Below are positions 1 to 8,714 of a DNA stretch of 64,000 bases, piece after piece. Position 1 is the stretch's first letter. The number at the start of each line of letters is the position of its first letter. Below the pieces are notes generated by a model. It was not told where the DNA came from, did not search any database, and worked only from the letters and a program-made list of their open reading frames with translations. This DNA comes from Haladaptatus litoreus (GTDB lineage Archaea > Halobacteriota > Halobacteria > Halobacteriales > Haladaptataceae): NCBI RefSeq assembly GCF_900156425.1, contig NZ_FTNO01000004.1, forward strand, positions 1-64,000, read 5' to 3'. Position numbers and translations under genes: made by a program.

Positions 1-95
1 ATGGTTTCTGCACGTTCCGACACAGAAACAGGAAGCTCCCACCTCAACAAGTGAGGGCTGGGTAAGCCCGAACGCGGTACGTGGGAGTAGTTCAC
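1..95 (+). repeat. Right end of an IS200/IS605-type element (element body lies before the window)
   Basis: These 95 bases are repeated exactly at 22133-22227, where they form the right end of a tnpB-less element. The core GAAACAGGAAGC, then a hairpin, then AGTTCAC recurs at every right end of this family here. The first bases read as the last codons of a TnpB-like tail. Whether the missing left part carries tnpB cannot be seen. From 96 to about 224 I see only AT-rich sequence. Confidence 0.75.
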
Positions 96-357
96 GAGAT
101 GGCCTATAGGAGAAACGTGGGAGAATACGCCACTGGCGGAATAAAAGACAGCAAAACTAACAAAATTGTACAAAATATCCAAATAGGAAAAATATAATAA
201 ATAATATCATGTGGTCATTATCTGAATTGCAGGCGCTAAAACCCCGTCGTTTACGGCGGGGATACAGCGCCGTCATCGTCTTGCTTGCACGTGAGACTGC
301 TATCTCGCAGGCCCATGGAATCGATATACTTTAGCCCCTACAACGTCTATACATTGT

Positions 358-510
358 ATGGAACGGTTCGAAATCAATGGCCACGAAGTCGTGGACGGCG
401 ATGTGCGTCCGACCGGTAACGGCGCTCACGTCTACGTCCCCCGGCGGTGGCTCGGCGCGGACGTGAAAATCGTTCGTGTTTCTGAACCAGATTCCGATTC
501 CGACGAATAG
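358..510 (+). CDS. DUF2080 family transposon-associated protein (50 aa)
   Basis: This short protein begins MERFEINGHEV and contains GNGAHVYVPRRWLG, resembling the core of SpoVT/AbrB-type swapped-hairpin DNA-binding proteins. DUF2080 proteins are known companions of haloarchaeal tnpB. The stop codon is three bases before the tnpB start, so the two are probably one transcript and translationally coupled. A paralogue at 6606-6758 has the same arrangement. The function of the family is not established; a repressor or antitoxin-like role is inference from the AbrB-like pattern. Confidence 0.8.
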   Translation: MERFEINGHEVVDGDVRPTGNGAHVYVPRRWLGADVKIVRVSEPDSDSDE

Positions 511-513
511 ACC

Positions 514-1713
514 ATGCGATACAACTACCGATACAGGCTCACCCCATCCGACACTCTCCGAGAGACGTTGGACACTCACCGCGACCTGTATCGGCAAGTG
601 TACAACCATTTCCTCCACCGACTCAACCGAGAAGACGAGACGACGAAATACGGCGAAATCAACCAGCTTCCGTCGATTAAGAAGTGGTGGAACGACCTCA
701 CTGACCTGTATTCTCGCACACTTCAGAATGTCGTTGAGAGATTGTACACCAACCTCTCACGGCTGAAAGACGCGAAAGATGCAGGTCGGAAGGTCGGTCT
801 GCTCAAGTGGAAAGCACCTGCCGAATACCGGTCGTTCACCTATCGACAGTCTGGCTTCGAACTCAAGAACACGAGTGGCCAGCCTGTTCTCCGGCTCTCA
901 AAAATCGGTGAAATACCCGTTCGAATGCACCGGGACATTCTGGATGGTGCAAAACTCAAGCAAGTCACGGTGAAGAAAGAACCAACCGGCGAATGGTTTG
1001 CCGTCTTCGGTATTGAGACTCCTGACGACCCACCCGAGAAGCCCGACGAACTCACGGACGTTGTGGGAATCGACGTGGGCATTCTCAAGTACGCTCACGA
1101 CACCGACGGTACGGCCGTTGAATCGCTCGACCTCTCGAACGAACGTGAACGACTGGAACGCGCACAACGTGACCTTTCGCGCAAACAACACGGGTCGGCG
1201 AACTACTGCAAGCAACAGCGTGTCGTTGCACGCCGTCACGCCGAGTTGAAACAGAAGCGTCGTGACTTCTTGCACAAGTTGTCGAACTACTACGCCCGAG
1301 AATACGACCTCGTGGCGGTCGAAGACTTGAACGTCGCGGGAATGATGCAGTTCGATTCAAATTCACGCAACCGAGCATCCGCCGCGTGGGGTACTTTTAT
1401 CCGGATGCTCGAATACAAGTGTGAACGCGAGGGCACGTACTTCGTTGCTGTAGACCCACGGAACACGACGAAGGAATGTGCGTCTTGCGGCGTGAAGACG
1501 GACAAACCGCTGTGGGTTCGGGAACATTCGTGCCCGTCGTGTGGGTTCGAAGCGGATAGAGACGCGAACGCGGCGTGGAACATTCTTTCTCGCGGTATCA
1601 AGAAAGTAGGGACGGGCTGTCCCGAATCAACGCCTGCGGAGACTGCGCTCCCTACGGACACCGATTCGGTGTCTGCAAAGCGCGTCGTTGAAACAGGAAG
1701 CCCCGCCCTTTAG
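514..1713 (+). CDS. tnpB: TnpB, RNA-guided nuclease of IS200/IS605-type element (399 aa)
   Basis: An N-terminal OrfB_IS605-type helical/beta region is followed by a split RuvC-like nuclease and a zinc finger. The catalytic residues look intact: D187 in GIDVGILKYA, E270 in VAVEDLNV and D350 in DRDANAAWNI. Zinc ligands are C322, C325, C340 and C343. TnpB proteins are omega-RNA-guided DNA endonucleases that help retain the element. Length is normal for the family. The C-terminal codons run into the right end, the usual source of the omega-RNA. It is close to the copy at 28216-29457 throughout, but that element also carries tnpA. Confidence 0.93.
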   Translation: MRYNYRYRLTPSDTLRETLDTHRDLYRQVYNHFLHRLNREDETTKYGEINQLPSIKKWWNDLTDLYSRTLQNVVERLYTNLSRLKDAKDAGRKVGLLKWKAPAEYRSFTYRQSGFELKNTSGQPVLRLSKIGEIPVRMHRDILDGAKLKQVTVKKEPTGEWFAVFGIETPDDPPEKPDELTDVVGIDVGILKYAHDTDGTAVESLDLSNERERLERAQRDLSRKQHGSANYCKQQRVVARRHAELKQKRRDFLHKLSNYYAREYDLVAVEDLNVAGMMQFDSNSRNRASAAWGTFIRMLEYKCEREGTYFVAVDPRNTTKECASCGVKTDKPLWVREHSCPSCGFEADRDANAAWNILSRGIKKVGTGCPESTPAETALPTDTDSVSAKRVVETGSPAL

Positions 1714-1734
1714 GGCGGGGAGGAGTCACCGTAG

Positions 1735-1920
1735 CTAATCAAGTACGGCACAAGCGGATACCGCGTCCATCTCGGACGCACGAATACGCCTGATCTTCGT
1801 TTCTGGGGCCGACATGTAGTGCACGAACCCGATACACATCCCTCCGCGGATGGGGAAGTTGCCTTTGCGGGCTGACGGAACGACCCGACACCTCACGAAG
1901 GAATCCTCGCGCTTTATCAT
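1735..1920 (-). CDS. Hypothetical protein (61 aa)
   Basis: An open frame begins MIKREDSFVRCRVV. A TATA-like TTATAAATA lies about 30-38 nt before its start codon (1951-1959 on the complement), the spacing expected for a leaderless haloarchaeal gene. The stop codon lies a few bases from the right end of the neighbouring IS element, so the C-terminus may have been changed by insertion. I do not recognise the protein. It has no obvious signal peptide or membrane segment. Chance ORF remains possible. Confidence 0.35.
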   Translation of the reverse strand: MIKREDSFVRCRVVPSARKGNFPIRGGMCIGFVHYMSAPETKIRRIRASEMDAVSACAVLD

Positions 1921-2041
1921 GGAGAGACTGCCAATTAGCAGATTTTTGGTATTTATAACGGATCAAACGGTGAAACCGGTGTTCTTTACTTTCACCACGG
2001 ATAAGGATTGATATTTTATATGAGACACGCATAGGACGAAT

Positions 2042-2245
2042 ATGGATACCCATGATATCGACACCCAAATGGTGAAGTGGCGCTACACGTGTCCCAACGG
2101 CCATACCAGCTGGGAACCGACTAATAGCCACTTTTGGTGTCATCAGTGCAGTCGACTTTCCAATATCGATGCGGCATTTTGGAATCTCCGCGATAGAAAG
2201 ACTGGAAACGAAATTAGTCGCGAAAAGGTGGTTCTTGATAAGTGA
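2042..2245 (+). CDS. Small zinc-ribbon protein (67 aa)
   Basis: The protein has a CPNGHTSWEP motif near residue 16 and CHQC near residue 33, giving a C/H...CxxC zinc-binding knuckle, then a charged tail. I recognise this as a small conserved haloarchaeal zinc-finger type, but its function is unknown. A TATA-like ATTTTATATG at 2012-2021 lies about 21-30 nt before the ATG, supporting this start and a leaderless transcript. The stop is followed at about 2250-2275 by a small CACCTC/GAGGTG hairpin that may be a transposon scar or a terminator. Nucleic-acid binding is a reasonable guess. Confidence 0.75.
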   Translation: MDTHDIDTQMVKWRYTCPNGHTSWEPTNSHFWCHQCSRLSNIDAAFWNLRDRKTGNEISREKVVLDK

Positions 2246-2287
2246 ATTTCCCACCTCAACGCATAGAGGTGTCAAGTGAGTGGTTAA

Positions 2288-3688
2288 TCATGTTCGTTCA
2301 CCAAACTGTATTCCCGTAATCTCGAATCGTGCGCCACCCCTTGTTCCTTCCATAACTGCAATATCCCAGCCATGCGCTTCCACAATTTGCTGGGCAATTG
2401 AGAGCCCAAGACCAGTTCCGTTGTTTGTCGTATACCCGCTTTCGAAGACTGTGTCATGATATTCCGATGGTATTCCGGGACCATCATCTTCAACGCATAC
2501 TCCATCAGGAAGTCGTTCGACTCGAACGGTTACATTTTCACCGCCATGCTCAACAGCGTTTCGAAAGAGATTTTCGAATACCTGACTCAACCGGTCAACG
2601 TCCGCTGAAATCTCGATATCGACATTCTCCAGCACCAATGTCGCTTCAGGTGGAGCAATTCGTGACCACGCACTTTCAATAATATCGTGAAACCCTGTTC
2701 GTTCCTTATCGTCAATTGCTTCAGATCTCCGTGCAAGGTCAAGCATCTCGTTTATCATGCGTTCCATCCGGTTGTGTGCTTCCCGTACCTCGTCGAAGGC
2801 ATCGTCTGCGTCTTCAAACTCTGCGAGTTGAAGATATCCTTGCGCGATTCCTAGTGGATTTCGAAGTTCATGTGCGAGCATACTTGCGAACTCATCCAAT
2901 CGCTCGTTTTGGTGTTTGAGTTCTTGCTTTCTATGTTTGTGCTCGGTCATATCTCGAAAAATCCCAATTATTTCTGGGTTCTCAGTATTAAACTGCATTC
3001 GCGCCGTGTTGATCTCTGCATAGCGTGTCTCTCCGTCGGGTGCCATATACGTCACCGAGTACGGGGGTAGTTGGTCGTCTTCCTCCGGCTCGTGGATATC
3101 TGCGGTGAGCCGCTCCAGTGAGTCATTGGGGAACGCATGAATATCTTCGACATGTTCGCCGAGAACTGTAGAACGGTCAAGACCGGATACTTTACAAAAT
3201 GCGTCGTTGACAGCCTGAATTCGTCCATCTGCGTTGAGAACGAATACCGGATCCGGTGCAGTTTGAAACAGTGTTTGAAACCGCTTTTCACTTTGTTTTT
3301 TCTCGCGTTCGATTTCGACTGAAAGTCGCCGACGTTCTAATAATCCATTGATACGTGCCCGTAACACTGCTTTCTCGATAGGAGTCGTAATGACTTCATC
3401 GACCCCTTGCCACACCTTCGGTGTTCGTGCAGGAGATGACGTGGACGTAACAAGCAAGTATGGGAGAAACGTAGGCAGCTCGGACTCTTTCCAAGCTCTC
3501 AGTTTGTCACGATATTGGCTGAACAACGTTTCGTCTGCAATGCAAAGGTCAAACGAAGCATCGATATCGTCCTCGGGGAGAACGATATTGTACTCTGACG
3601 CTAGCCAGTCTGCTAGCAATCGGCGATTTCGGCGGTGATCGATGAGCAAGAGAATTTTCTCTTTCGAAGTCTGCATGTATCCGTTCAT
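2288..3688 (-). CDS. PAS-domain sensor histidine kinase with N-terminal receiver-like domain (466 aa)
   Basis: Residues 10-120 resemble a response-regulator receiver, with D52 at the acceptor position but a poorly conserved acidic pocket. A PAS domain follows at about 135-250. The HisKA H-box MLAHELRNPLG holds H273. The HATPase has an N-box around N377, G1 DDGPGIP at 401-407 and G2 GTGLGLS at 424-430. No transmembrane segment is visible, so it is probably a cytoplasmic sensor. The HalX response regulator at 5618-6241, separated only by a tnpB element, is a plausible partner. The input signal is unknown. M5 is an alternative start. Confidence 0.88.
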   Translation of the reverse strand: MNGYMQTSKEKILLLIDHRRNRRLLADWLASEYNIVLPEDDIDASFDLCIADETLFSQYRDKLRAWKESELPTFLPYLLVTSTSSPARTPKVWQGVDEVITTPIEKAVLRARINGLLERRRLSVEIEREKKQSEKRFQTLFQTAPDPVFVLNADGRIQAVNDAFCKVSGLDRSTVLGEHVEDIHAFPNDSLERLTADIHEPEEDDQLPPYSVTYMAPDGETRYAEINTARMQFNTENPEIIGIFRDMTEHKHRKQELKHQNERLDEFASMLAHELRNPLGIAQGYLQLAEFEDADDAFDEVREAHNRMERMINEMLDLARRSEAIDDKERTGFHDIIESAWSRIAPPEATLVLENVDIEISADVDRLSQVFENLFRNAVEHGGENVTVRVERLPDGVCVEDDGPGIPSEYHDTVFESGYTTNNGTGLGLSIAQQIVEAHGWDIAVMEGTRGGARFEITGIQFGERT

Positions 3689-3960
3689 CAGCTATCTTTA
3701 GCAATCATTGTTACACTTGGGAGTTATTTCATCTGGCTTCCATATGGTGCCTGATGGGTATCAGCTACTAATTACATCACTCTGCACAGGATACCAGTGA
3801 GTTTAGAGAGCGATTTACCAGCTACCCTACCGTGTTCTATGCCATGGACCTTTGGAGAGTTCGATTGAAGTCGCTCATTTGTTTCTTTAGAACCCAAATA
3901 GCCTTTTACATCTTCTTTGAACCCTGCATGTGATGGAAACGTGTTTTTCACAGAAAACAC

Positions 3961-5343
3961 AGTGCGGATGCCCCGAGGCTTGACCTCGGGGAGGAAGCGC
4001 GTCGATACACGACGCAAACCACGCACATCGGCAGGCCCGCTCCCGCAACTATAAGTAACCGGGGCACCATATGTGAAAAATCGTGGAATACCGTCGTACC
4101 GCCGTAATCAAGCTCGACGTGTCTCAAGAGGACGATTCGTCCCTCCGTGAGACAGTCAAGCAATTCAAACACTGCGCGAACACTGCGAGCGAATGGTGTT
4201 GGCACGGTGACGACGGATACCACGTTACCTCGAAGGCCAAAGCAGAACGTGCCTTGTACGACAAACTACGCAGCGAAACCGACCTTACCGCGAACCTCGT
4301 TCAGAAAGGAGTTCGTCGGGCGGTCGAAGCCGTCAAGAGCGGTGTAGCGAGGCTGAAGCGCGATGAACGAACGTCACAACCCTACTTCTCCGCCGATAGT
4401 GCGGTTTACGATAAACGAAGCGCGACGTTCCACCGCGACTACGTGTCGCTTTCGACCGTCAACGGGCGCATTGAGTGCGACTACATCCTTCCTGATGACC
4501 CTGAGTGCCACCCACGGACGTACCTCGATGACGAGGACTACGAGTTCCGTATGGCGAACTTACAGCGTCGGGATGGCGAGTGGTTCCTTCATGCCTCGAT
4601 GCGAAAGGTCGAAGCCGACGACCCTAAACTCAAAACCGAGCACAGAACAGTCCTCGGTGTCGATTTGGGGGTCAACAACATTGCAGTTTCGTCAACCGGC
4701 ACGTTCTGGTCCGCCGATGAGTTCAACCACTGGCGTCGGGAATACGAGAAGCGTCGTGGCTCGCTCCAACAAACCGGAACAAGAGCGGCACACGAAGCCA
4801 TCGAAGGCGTAGGTAACAAGGAGTACGGTCGCTTCGAAATATACCTGCATGGCGTAGCGAACGAACTCATTGAGGAAGCCGTCGAATACTGCTGTTCGCA
4901 CATCGTCTTCGAGGACTTAACGCATATCCGCGAGAACATCCCGCAGGCGACGTGGCAACACGTCTGGGCGTTCCGCCGGTTGTTCCAATACGTCGAATAC
5001 AAAGCGGCAGAACACGGCGTCGAAGCCGTACAAGTCCCGCCAAACCACACTTCCCAACGCTGTTCGATGTGTGGGTGTACGCACGAGGACAACCGCGACG
5101 GTGAGAACTTCGAGTGCTTGAAGTGCGGGTATCAGAACCATGCGGATTACAACGCGGCGAAGAACGTCGGCTTTCGGTATCTCCGGCGGCGGCAAAATGC
5201 AGCCGACGGAGGCGCACCTGTAGACGTGCGCTTGAATCGCGGGACGTTGAACGTGAGTGGGGAGTATGTCCCCCCTGCCTCGACGGCATAGAACGGGAGT
5301 CCACGCGAAAGCCTCGGGGCTTGACCCCGAGGCAGTTTACAGT
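3961..5343 (+). mobile_element. IS1341-type element with tnpB only
   Basis: The left end has the hairpin CCCCGAGG/CCTCGGGG at 3971-3991. The right end has GCCTCGGGG/CCCCGAGGC at 5311-5333, so both ends carry related palindromes. Only tnpB lies between them. It sits between the histidine kinase and response regulator genes. The stretch before it (3689-3960) shows no convincing gene. A remnant with the same palindrome type lies near 12760-12785. Confidence 0.75.
4083..5291 (+). CDS. tnpB: TnpB, RNA-guided nuclease (402 aa)
   Basis: This TnpB has a GTG start and belongs to a different subgroup from the copies at 514 and 28216. Catalytic residues are present: D194 in GVDLGVNNIAVS, E277 in VFEDLTHIREN and D355 in ADYNAAKNV. 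The zinc finger is CSMCG (C327, C330) and CLKCG (C345, C348). Length is normal and there is no frameshift. No DUF2080 gene precedes it, unlike its neighbours at 514 and 6760. The stop lies about 20 bases before the right-end palindrome. Confidence 0.92.
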   Translation: MEYRRTAVIKLDVSQEDDSSLRETVKQFKHCANTASEWCWHGDDGYHVTSKAKAERALYDKLRSETDLTANLVQKGVRRAVEAVKSGVARLKRDERTSQPYFSADSAVYDKRSATFHRDYVSLSTVNGRIECDYILPDDPECHPRTYLDDEDYEFRMANLQRRDGEWFLHASMRKVEADDPKLKTEHRTVLGVDLGVNNIAVSSTGTFWSADEFNHWRREYEKRRGSLQQTGTRAAHEAIEGVGNKEYGRFEIYLHGVANELIEEAVEYCCSHIVFEDLTHIRENIPQATWQHVWAFRRLFQYVEYKAAEHGVEAVQVPPNHTSQRCSMCGCTHEDNRDGENFECLKCGYQNHADYNAAKNVGFRYLRRRQNAADGGAPVDVRLNRGTLNVSGEYVPPASTA

Positions 5344-5344
5344 G

Positions 5345-5397
5345 ACTGCTCCCCGTACTTTTGGGCGGGGTTTTAGCACCTGCAATTCAGATAACGA
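5345..5397 (-). repeat. Solo left end of the 225-1729 element family, inverted
   Basis: Read on the complement, this stretch gives ATCTGAATTGCAGGTGCTAA then AACCCCGCCC, matching the left end at about 220-256 almost base for base, including the flanking ATCTGAATTGCAGG. No tnpB or right end accompanies it, and it directly abuts the right end of the 3961-5343 element. It is either a scar of an excised or deleted copy, or the result of a nested insertion. Confidence 0.65.
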
Positions 5398-5617
5398 TTC
5401 TTGTTTCGTTTTCTTCTGCTTTTTGATGGTCTTGCGGGCTGATTTCGAGTATCGAAAAACTGAGTAGCTTCTGTCCAACCACAGCCAAAATAAAAATCTT
5501 GTCCTCAATGCGTGTTGCATTGAATAGTTCACTTCTGTTATTTCCATTAAAATAATTACCAAGAGTCCCTATCCCATTTTTATCAGATCACATGAAAACA
5601 TATAGGGTCAAAAATTC

Positions 5618-6241
5618 TCAGTTTTTGAATTCAGAAGCGTCGTTTTGTTCCGATGACTGCACTAGTTTTGAATTAGCGGTGTTGCGATCTTGGAATTCAG
5701 CGCGCAAGTCATCATTGTCCAGCCCCTCCACGGTTTCTGAGAGGTCGTTTCGAAGCGATTCTAATCTTGCTTTGAGATCGGCGTATTCTGAGTGCCTGGT
5801 GAGTTCATCAGTTTTCTTTCGTTCCTCTAACGCTGCTTTCTTTGTAGACAACGCCAACATTTCCTGTAATTGTGTATCGTATGTTGAACGAGTTCTAAGC
5901 GAAGAGACAACGTTGTGTAGTTGTTCTGGATTAGAAACTGGTTTGCAAATATAATCGTCGAAGCCAAGTTCGAGAATATCGAAATCAGGCTCGACTGCAG
6001 TCACCATCGCGACGCGACAATCGATCTCTTGATCGCGGATTTCGTTAAGAACCTCTTGTCCAGAAAGATCGGGCATTCGCCGGTCGAGAAGCACGATATC
6101 TACTGATTTGTCTATCTGTTCCAGTGCCTCGGTTCCGTTATACGCCTTTTTTATGTTGTAAGAATTTTCGAGCCACCGAGCATGGAGGTTCGTAATCGCT
6201 CGTTCGTCGTCAACGATGAGAACGGTTGGAACGTTAGACAT
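5618..6241 (-). CDS. Response regulator with HalX domain (207 aa)
   Basis: The N-terminal receiver domain (about 5-115) has the acidic pair D11/D12 in LIVDDERA, phospho-acceptor D53 in VLLDRRMPD, T81 and K100 in YICKPVS, so phosphorylation is expected. A coiled-coil HalX domain (about 120-180) follows, with an Asn/Ser-rich tail. HalX regulators are haloarchaeal and lack a classical DNA-binding output, so they probably act through protein contacts. The kinase at 2288-3688 is the likely donor by proximity; this is inference. Confidence 0.9.
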   Translation of the reverse strand: MSNVPTVLIVDDERAITNLHARWLENSYNIKKAYNGTEALEQIDKSVDIVLLDRRMPDLSGQEVLNEIRDQEIDCRVAMVTAVEPDFDILELGFDDYICKPVSNPEQLHNVVSSLRTRSTYDTQLQEMLALSTKKAALEERKKTDELTRHSEYADLKARLESLRNDLSETVEGLDNDDLRAEFQDRNTANSKLVQSSEQNDASEFKN

Positions 6242-6605
6242 TGATTACATAGGACTCAAGTCGCTTTGCTATATCAATTGCGACGATATGATTCGTGTGT
6301 AGGCAGTTTGTTCGAATATTGACCATGAGCGAAGTGCCTCTTATTGCAACTAACGTGTGATTGGATTGTAATTTCATATAGGTTTTTCGATGTTAGATCC
6401 GTAAAAATTGACAAAAAACGATTTAATCTGCTATTTTTGAAGATGATGACCAGGGCACACCAATCTCATTGATAGAGACCGATAGCGCATACCTCCGGCT
6501 TCAGGCGGAGGTCGAGCGATAGGCATAGCCCGTCCATTCTCCGGTACCGTACACGGCTGGATTTCCAATCGGTAATACTAAGTATATCTAATGTATGTCC
6601 ATTGT

Positions 6606-6758
6606 ATGGTAAATCGGTTTGAAATAGAGGGTGAGGAAGTCCTCGATGGCGAAGTCAAACCCTTCGGCAATAGCGCCCACGTAACCGTTCCAAAGCGATG
6701 GCGTGGAGCGGCTGTGAAAGTGGTACGCACTTCAGAACCAACAGAACAGGACGACTAA
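6606..6758 (+). CDS. DUF2080 family transposon-associated protein (50 aa)
   Basis: The protein begins MVNRFEIEGEEV and contains GNSAHVTVPKRWRG, aligning end to end with the 358-510 protein. The pattern is AbrB/MazE-like. Its TAA stop is one base before the tnpB ATG (TAATATG), consistent with translational coupling. Control of tnpB expression or element copy number is plausible, but no function is established. Confidence 0.8.
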   Translation: MVNRFEIEGEEVLDGEVKPFGNSAHVTVPKRWRGAAVKVVRTSEPTEQDD

Positions 6759-6759
6759 T

Positions 6760-7995
6760 ATGACCGAGCTCACAGAGACATTGGAACTCAAACTTGTGAA
6801 CCCGAATACTCACAAGCATCGGAAACTCTGTGAGACGAAACACGCCTACCAACAAGCACTCGAAGCCGCATTCAACGCTGACTGTACGACACAGACGGCG
6901 GCGAACGACGTAGTGGTTAACTACGACCTGAGCGGGTACGCGAAGAACGCGCTCAAGCAGTATGTCCCGCAACTCTGTGGGGGAAGCTACGACGCCAAGG
7001 AGTTGAAGGACGACCACCCCGTTCGGTTCACGAACGAAGGCCCGAAACTCGACCACAAGCCACAGAACGCCATCGAGTGGTATGTCAAAATCCCGCACCA
7101 CGACGACTACCACCTCTGGATACCTGCCCAAATCAATCCCGAACAGCGGGAGTGGCTTGAAGCATTGTATGTGGGCGACGCGAAGATGGGCGAGTGTCGG
7201 TTGTTCGACCGAGACGGCGAGTGGTACTTTCACATCGTCGCCACGCGAGACGTAGAAGAGCGAGAAACCAGTCCGGCGGAGACGCCGATTGGGGTAGATA
7301 TCGGGGAAGCCTCTTTGGTAACGGTGTGTCACCGTAACGAGCGCGGCACCCCGACTACACCCAACCTCTGGAACGACGAAGGCAAGCGAGTACGGCAACT
7401 CCGTGAGACGTACTTCACAGCTACTCGACGCCTTCAGAAACGTGGTAGTGAACGTATCGCTGAGTCCTACGGTGACGAGTTGTGGCGACAGATCGACCAT
7501 CTCCTTCACACGGTCACGTCGGAGGTCGTCGCTTACGCCGACCAATTCGAGAATCCCGTGTTGGTTCTGGAAGACTTAACGCACATTCGTGAGAACATGG
7601 ACTACGGCGCGTTCATGAACCGCCGTCTTCACGGATGGGGCTTTGCGAAGATGCACGCCCAGATTCGCTACAAAGCGGCTGAGAAAGGGATTCGTGTGGA
7701 AACGGTGAATCCAGCGTACACCTCGAAGACGTGCCACTGTTGTGGAGAGACGGGCTACCGTCCGAAGCAGGCGACGTTTAAGTGTTCCAATTCGGCGTGT
7801 TGGGTATCGAAGTACCAAGCAGACGTTAACGCCGCGCTCAATATTGCAGACCGCTACCTCGGCAGAGAGAGCCATTCAAGAGAACACACGAGTGGCGATG
7901 ACTCGGCTGAGGAAGGGGGACGTTTGACCGTCCCACAAGACACCCAAGCCGATGCTGAATCCCAGCAATTGACGCTTGGGGCGTATGCGTCTTGA
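6760..7995 (+). CDS. tnpB: TnpB, RNA-guided nuclease (411 aa)
   Basis: The RuvC-like residues are D180 in IGVDIGEASL, E271 in LVLEDLTHIREN and D355 in QADVNAALNI. The zinc finger is CHCCG (C325, C328) with C342 and C347; the second pair is CSNSAC, spaced by four instead of the usual two residues. The frame is intact and the length normal. It is coupled to the DUF2080 gene before it. Catalytic competence is likely by motif, but activity also needs a matching omega-RNA from the right end. Confidence 0.92.
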   Translation: MTELTETLELKLVNPNTHKHRKLCETKHAYQQALEAAFNADCTTQTAANDVVVNYDLSGYAKNALKQYVPQLCGGSYDAKELKDDHPVRFTNEGPKLDHKPQNAIEWYVKIPHHDDYHLWIPAQINPEQREWLEALYVGDAKMGECRLFDRDGEWYFHIVATRDVEERETSPAETPIGVDIGEASLVTVCHRNERGTPTTPNLWNDEGKRVRQLRETYFTATRRLQKRGSERIAESYGDELWRQIDHLLHTVTSEVVAYADQFENPVLVLEDLTHIRENMDYGAFMNRRLHGWGFAKMHAQIRYKAAEKGIRVETVNPAYTSKTCHCCGETGYRPKQATFKCSNSACWVSKYQADVNAALNIADRYLGRESHSREHTSGDDSAEEGGRLTVPQDTQADAESQQLTLGAYAS

Positions 7996-8065
7996 AACCT
8001 GAGGGCCACGCTCGGCCTGAAATCCCATGGTGGGATTCCCGCGACTTGAGGCGCGGGAGGAGGTC

Positions 8066-8421
8066 AAGCGGCTGTACCGATCACAATACTCTACGCATTT
8101 GGCAATACAAAGAGAGCTCAAACAAGAGTGTCGCTGTTGAATGCTCTTAGAGCGAGTATTTCAGCCGTTTACGAGAAACCAAATTTAGGCGTCTATATGA
8201 GAATTCGCCATGCAAATGAGCCATTCATTTAATATCTGTTATAAAATATTATACTTAAACACGGCGTGTGGAGTTATAAACAACCACTTGCATTTGCAAG
8301 GAGATGTTTTTTGATAGGGGAATGGCTAATAAGCAATGTTAATGTCCACGCATCGTCTTTATAATCTGTTGTCACACGGCTCACAACAAACGCGAGTTGT
8401 CAGTTACGACTTAGGGCAAGT
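8066..8421. other. AT-rich intergenic stretch, no gene seen
   Basis: Between the right end of the tnpB element and the next open frame I see AT-rich sequence without convincing ORFs, repeats or RNA genes. It probably holds the promoter of one of the downstream genes, but no single TATA-like site stands out. Confidence 0.4.
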
Positions 8422-8640
8422 ATGAACAACGAGACGCAGGTTGATGTTTTTGAAGCCGATGCTTGTACAGCTTCACGCTTTTTCAGTAACACTAAATCTA
8501 AAATTTACTACTCGTCAAAAATATCTGGAATAAAAAAGAGATTCAAGTTAAAACAGTTGAAGCGAATTTTCGCCACTCAGTTAAATTACTACGAACGGGT
8601 AATACCATTAGGGAATAACAAAAAGGAAACAATACATTGA
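8422..8640 (+). CDS. Hypothetical small protein (72 aa)
   Basis: An AT-rich open frame begins MNNETQVDVFEADACTASRFF and ends in a basic, Lys-rich half (SGIKKRFKLKQLKRIF). The strongly basic C-terminal part is unlike the acidic haloarchaeal norm, so it may be a foreign gene, a remnant or a chance ORF. No domain is recognised. The regulator at 8715 starts 75 bases after its stop. Confidence 0.3.
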   Translation: MNNETQVDVFEADACTASRFFSNTKSKIYYSSKISGIKKRFKLKQLKRIFATQLNYYERVIPLGNNKKETIH

Positions 8641-8714
8641 TATTCATGAATCTTAAAACGACAATAACCAAGAACCGATGTATTAATGTATTTGAAGTAT
8701 TAAAAATTATATAA

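Larger units (their letters stand above)
225..1729 (+). mobile_element. IS1341-type element: left end, DUF2080 gene, tnpB, right end
   Basis: The left end at about 225-275 holds CTGAATTGCAGGCGCTAAAA, a CCCCG/CGGGG hairpin and GGGGATACAGCGCCG. The right end at about 1682-1729 holds a GCCCCGCC/GGCGGGG hairpin and ends GGAGTCAC. Inside are only the DUF2080 gene and tnpB. There is no tnpA, so movement would need a transposase in trans. The element ends abut the 3' end of the possible gene at 1735-1920. Exact termini are approximate. Confidence 0.8.
6480..8065 (+). mobile_element. IS1341-type element: left end, DUF2080 gene, tnpB, right end
   Basis: The left end at about 6480-6525 has the hairpin ACCTCCG/CGGAGGT. 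The right end at about 7996-8065 has the hairpins ATCCCA/TGGGAT and CCCGCGACTTGAGGCGCGGG. The order DUF2080-tnpB matches the 225-1729 element, but the TnpB belongs to another subgroup, so the pairing is not confined to one lineage. No tnpA is present. Confidence 0.75.

Noticed and set aside
6655..7545. 296-residue open frame on the minus strand
   Set aside because: It is the complement of an intact tnpB and the DUF2080 gene, with an unusual Val/Leu-rich composition and no motif.
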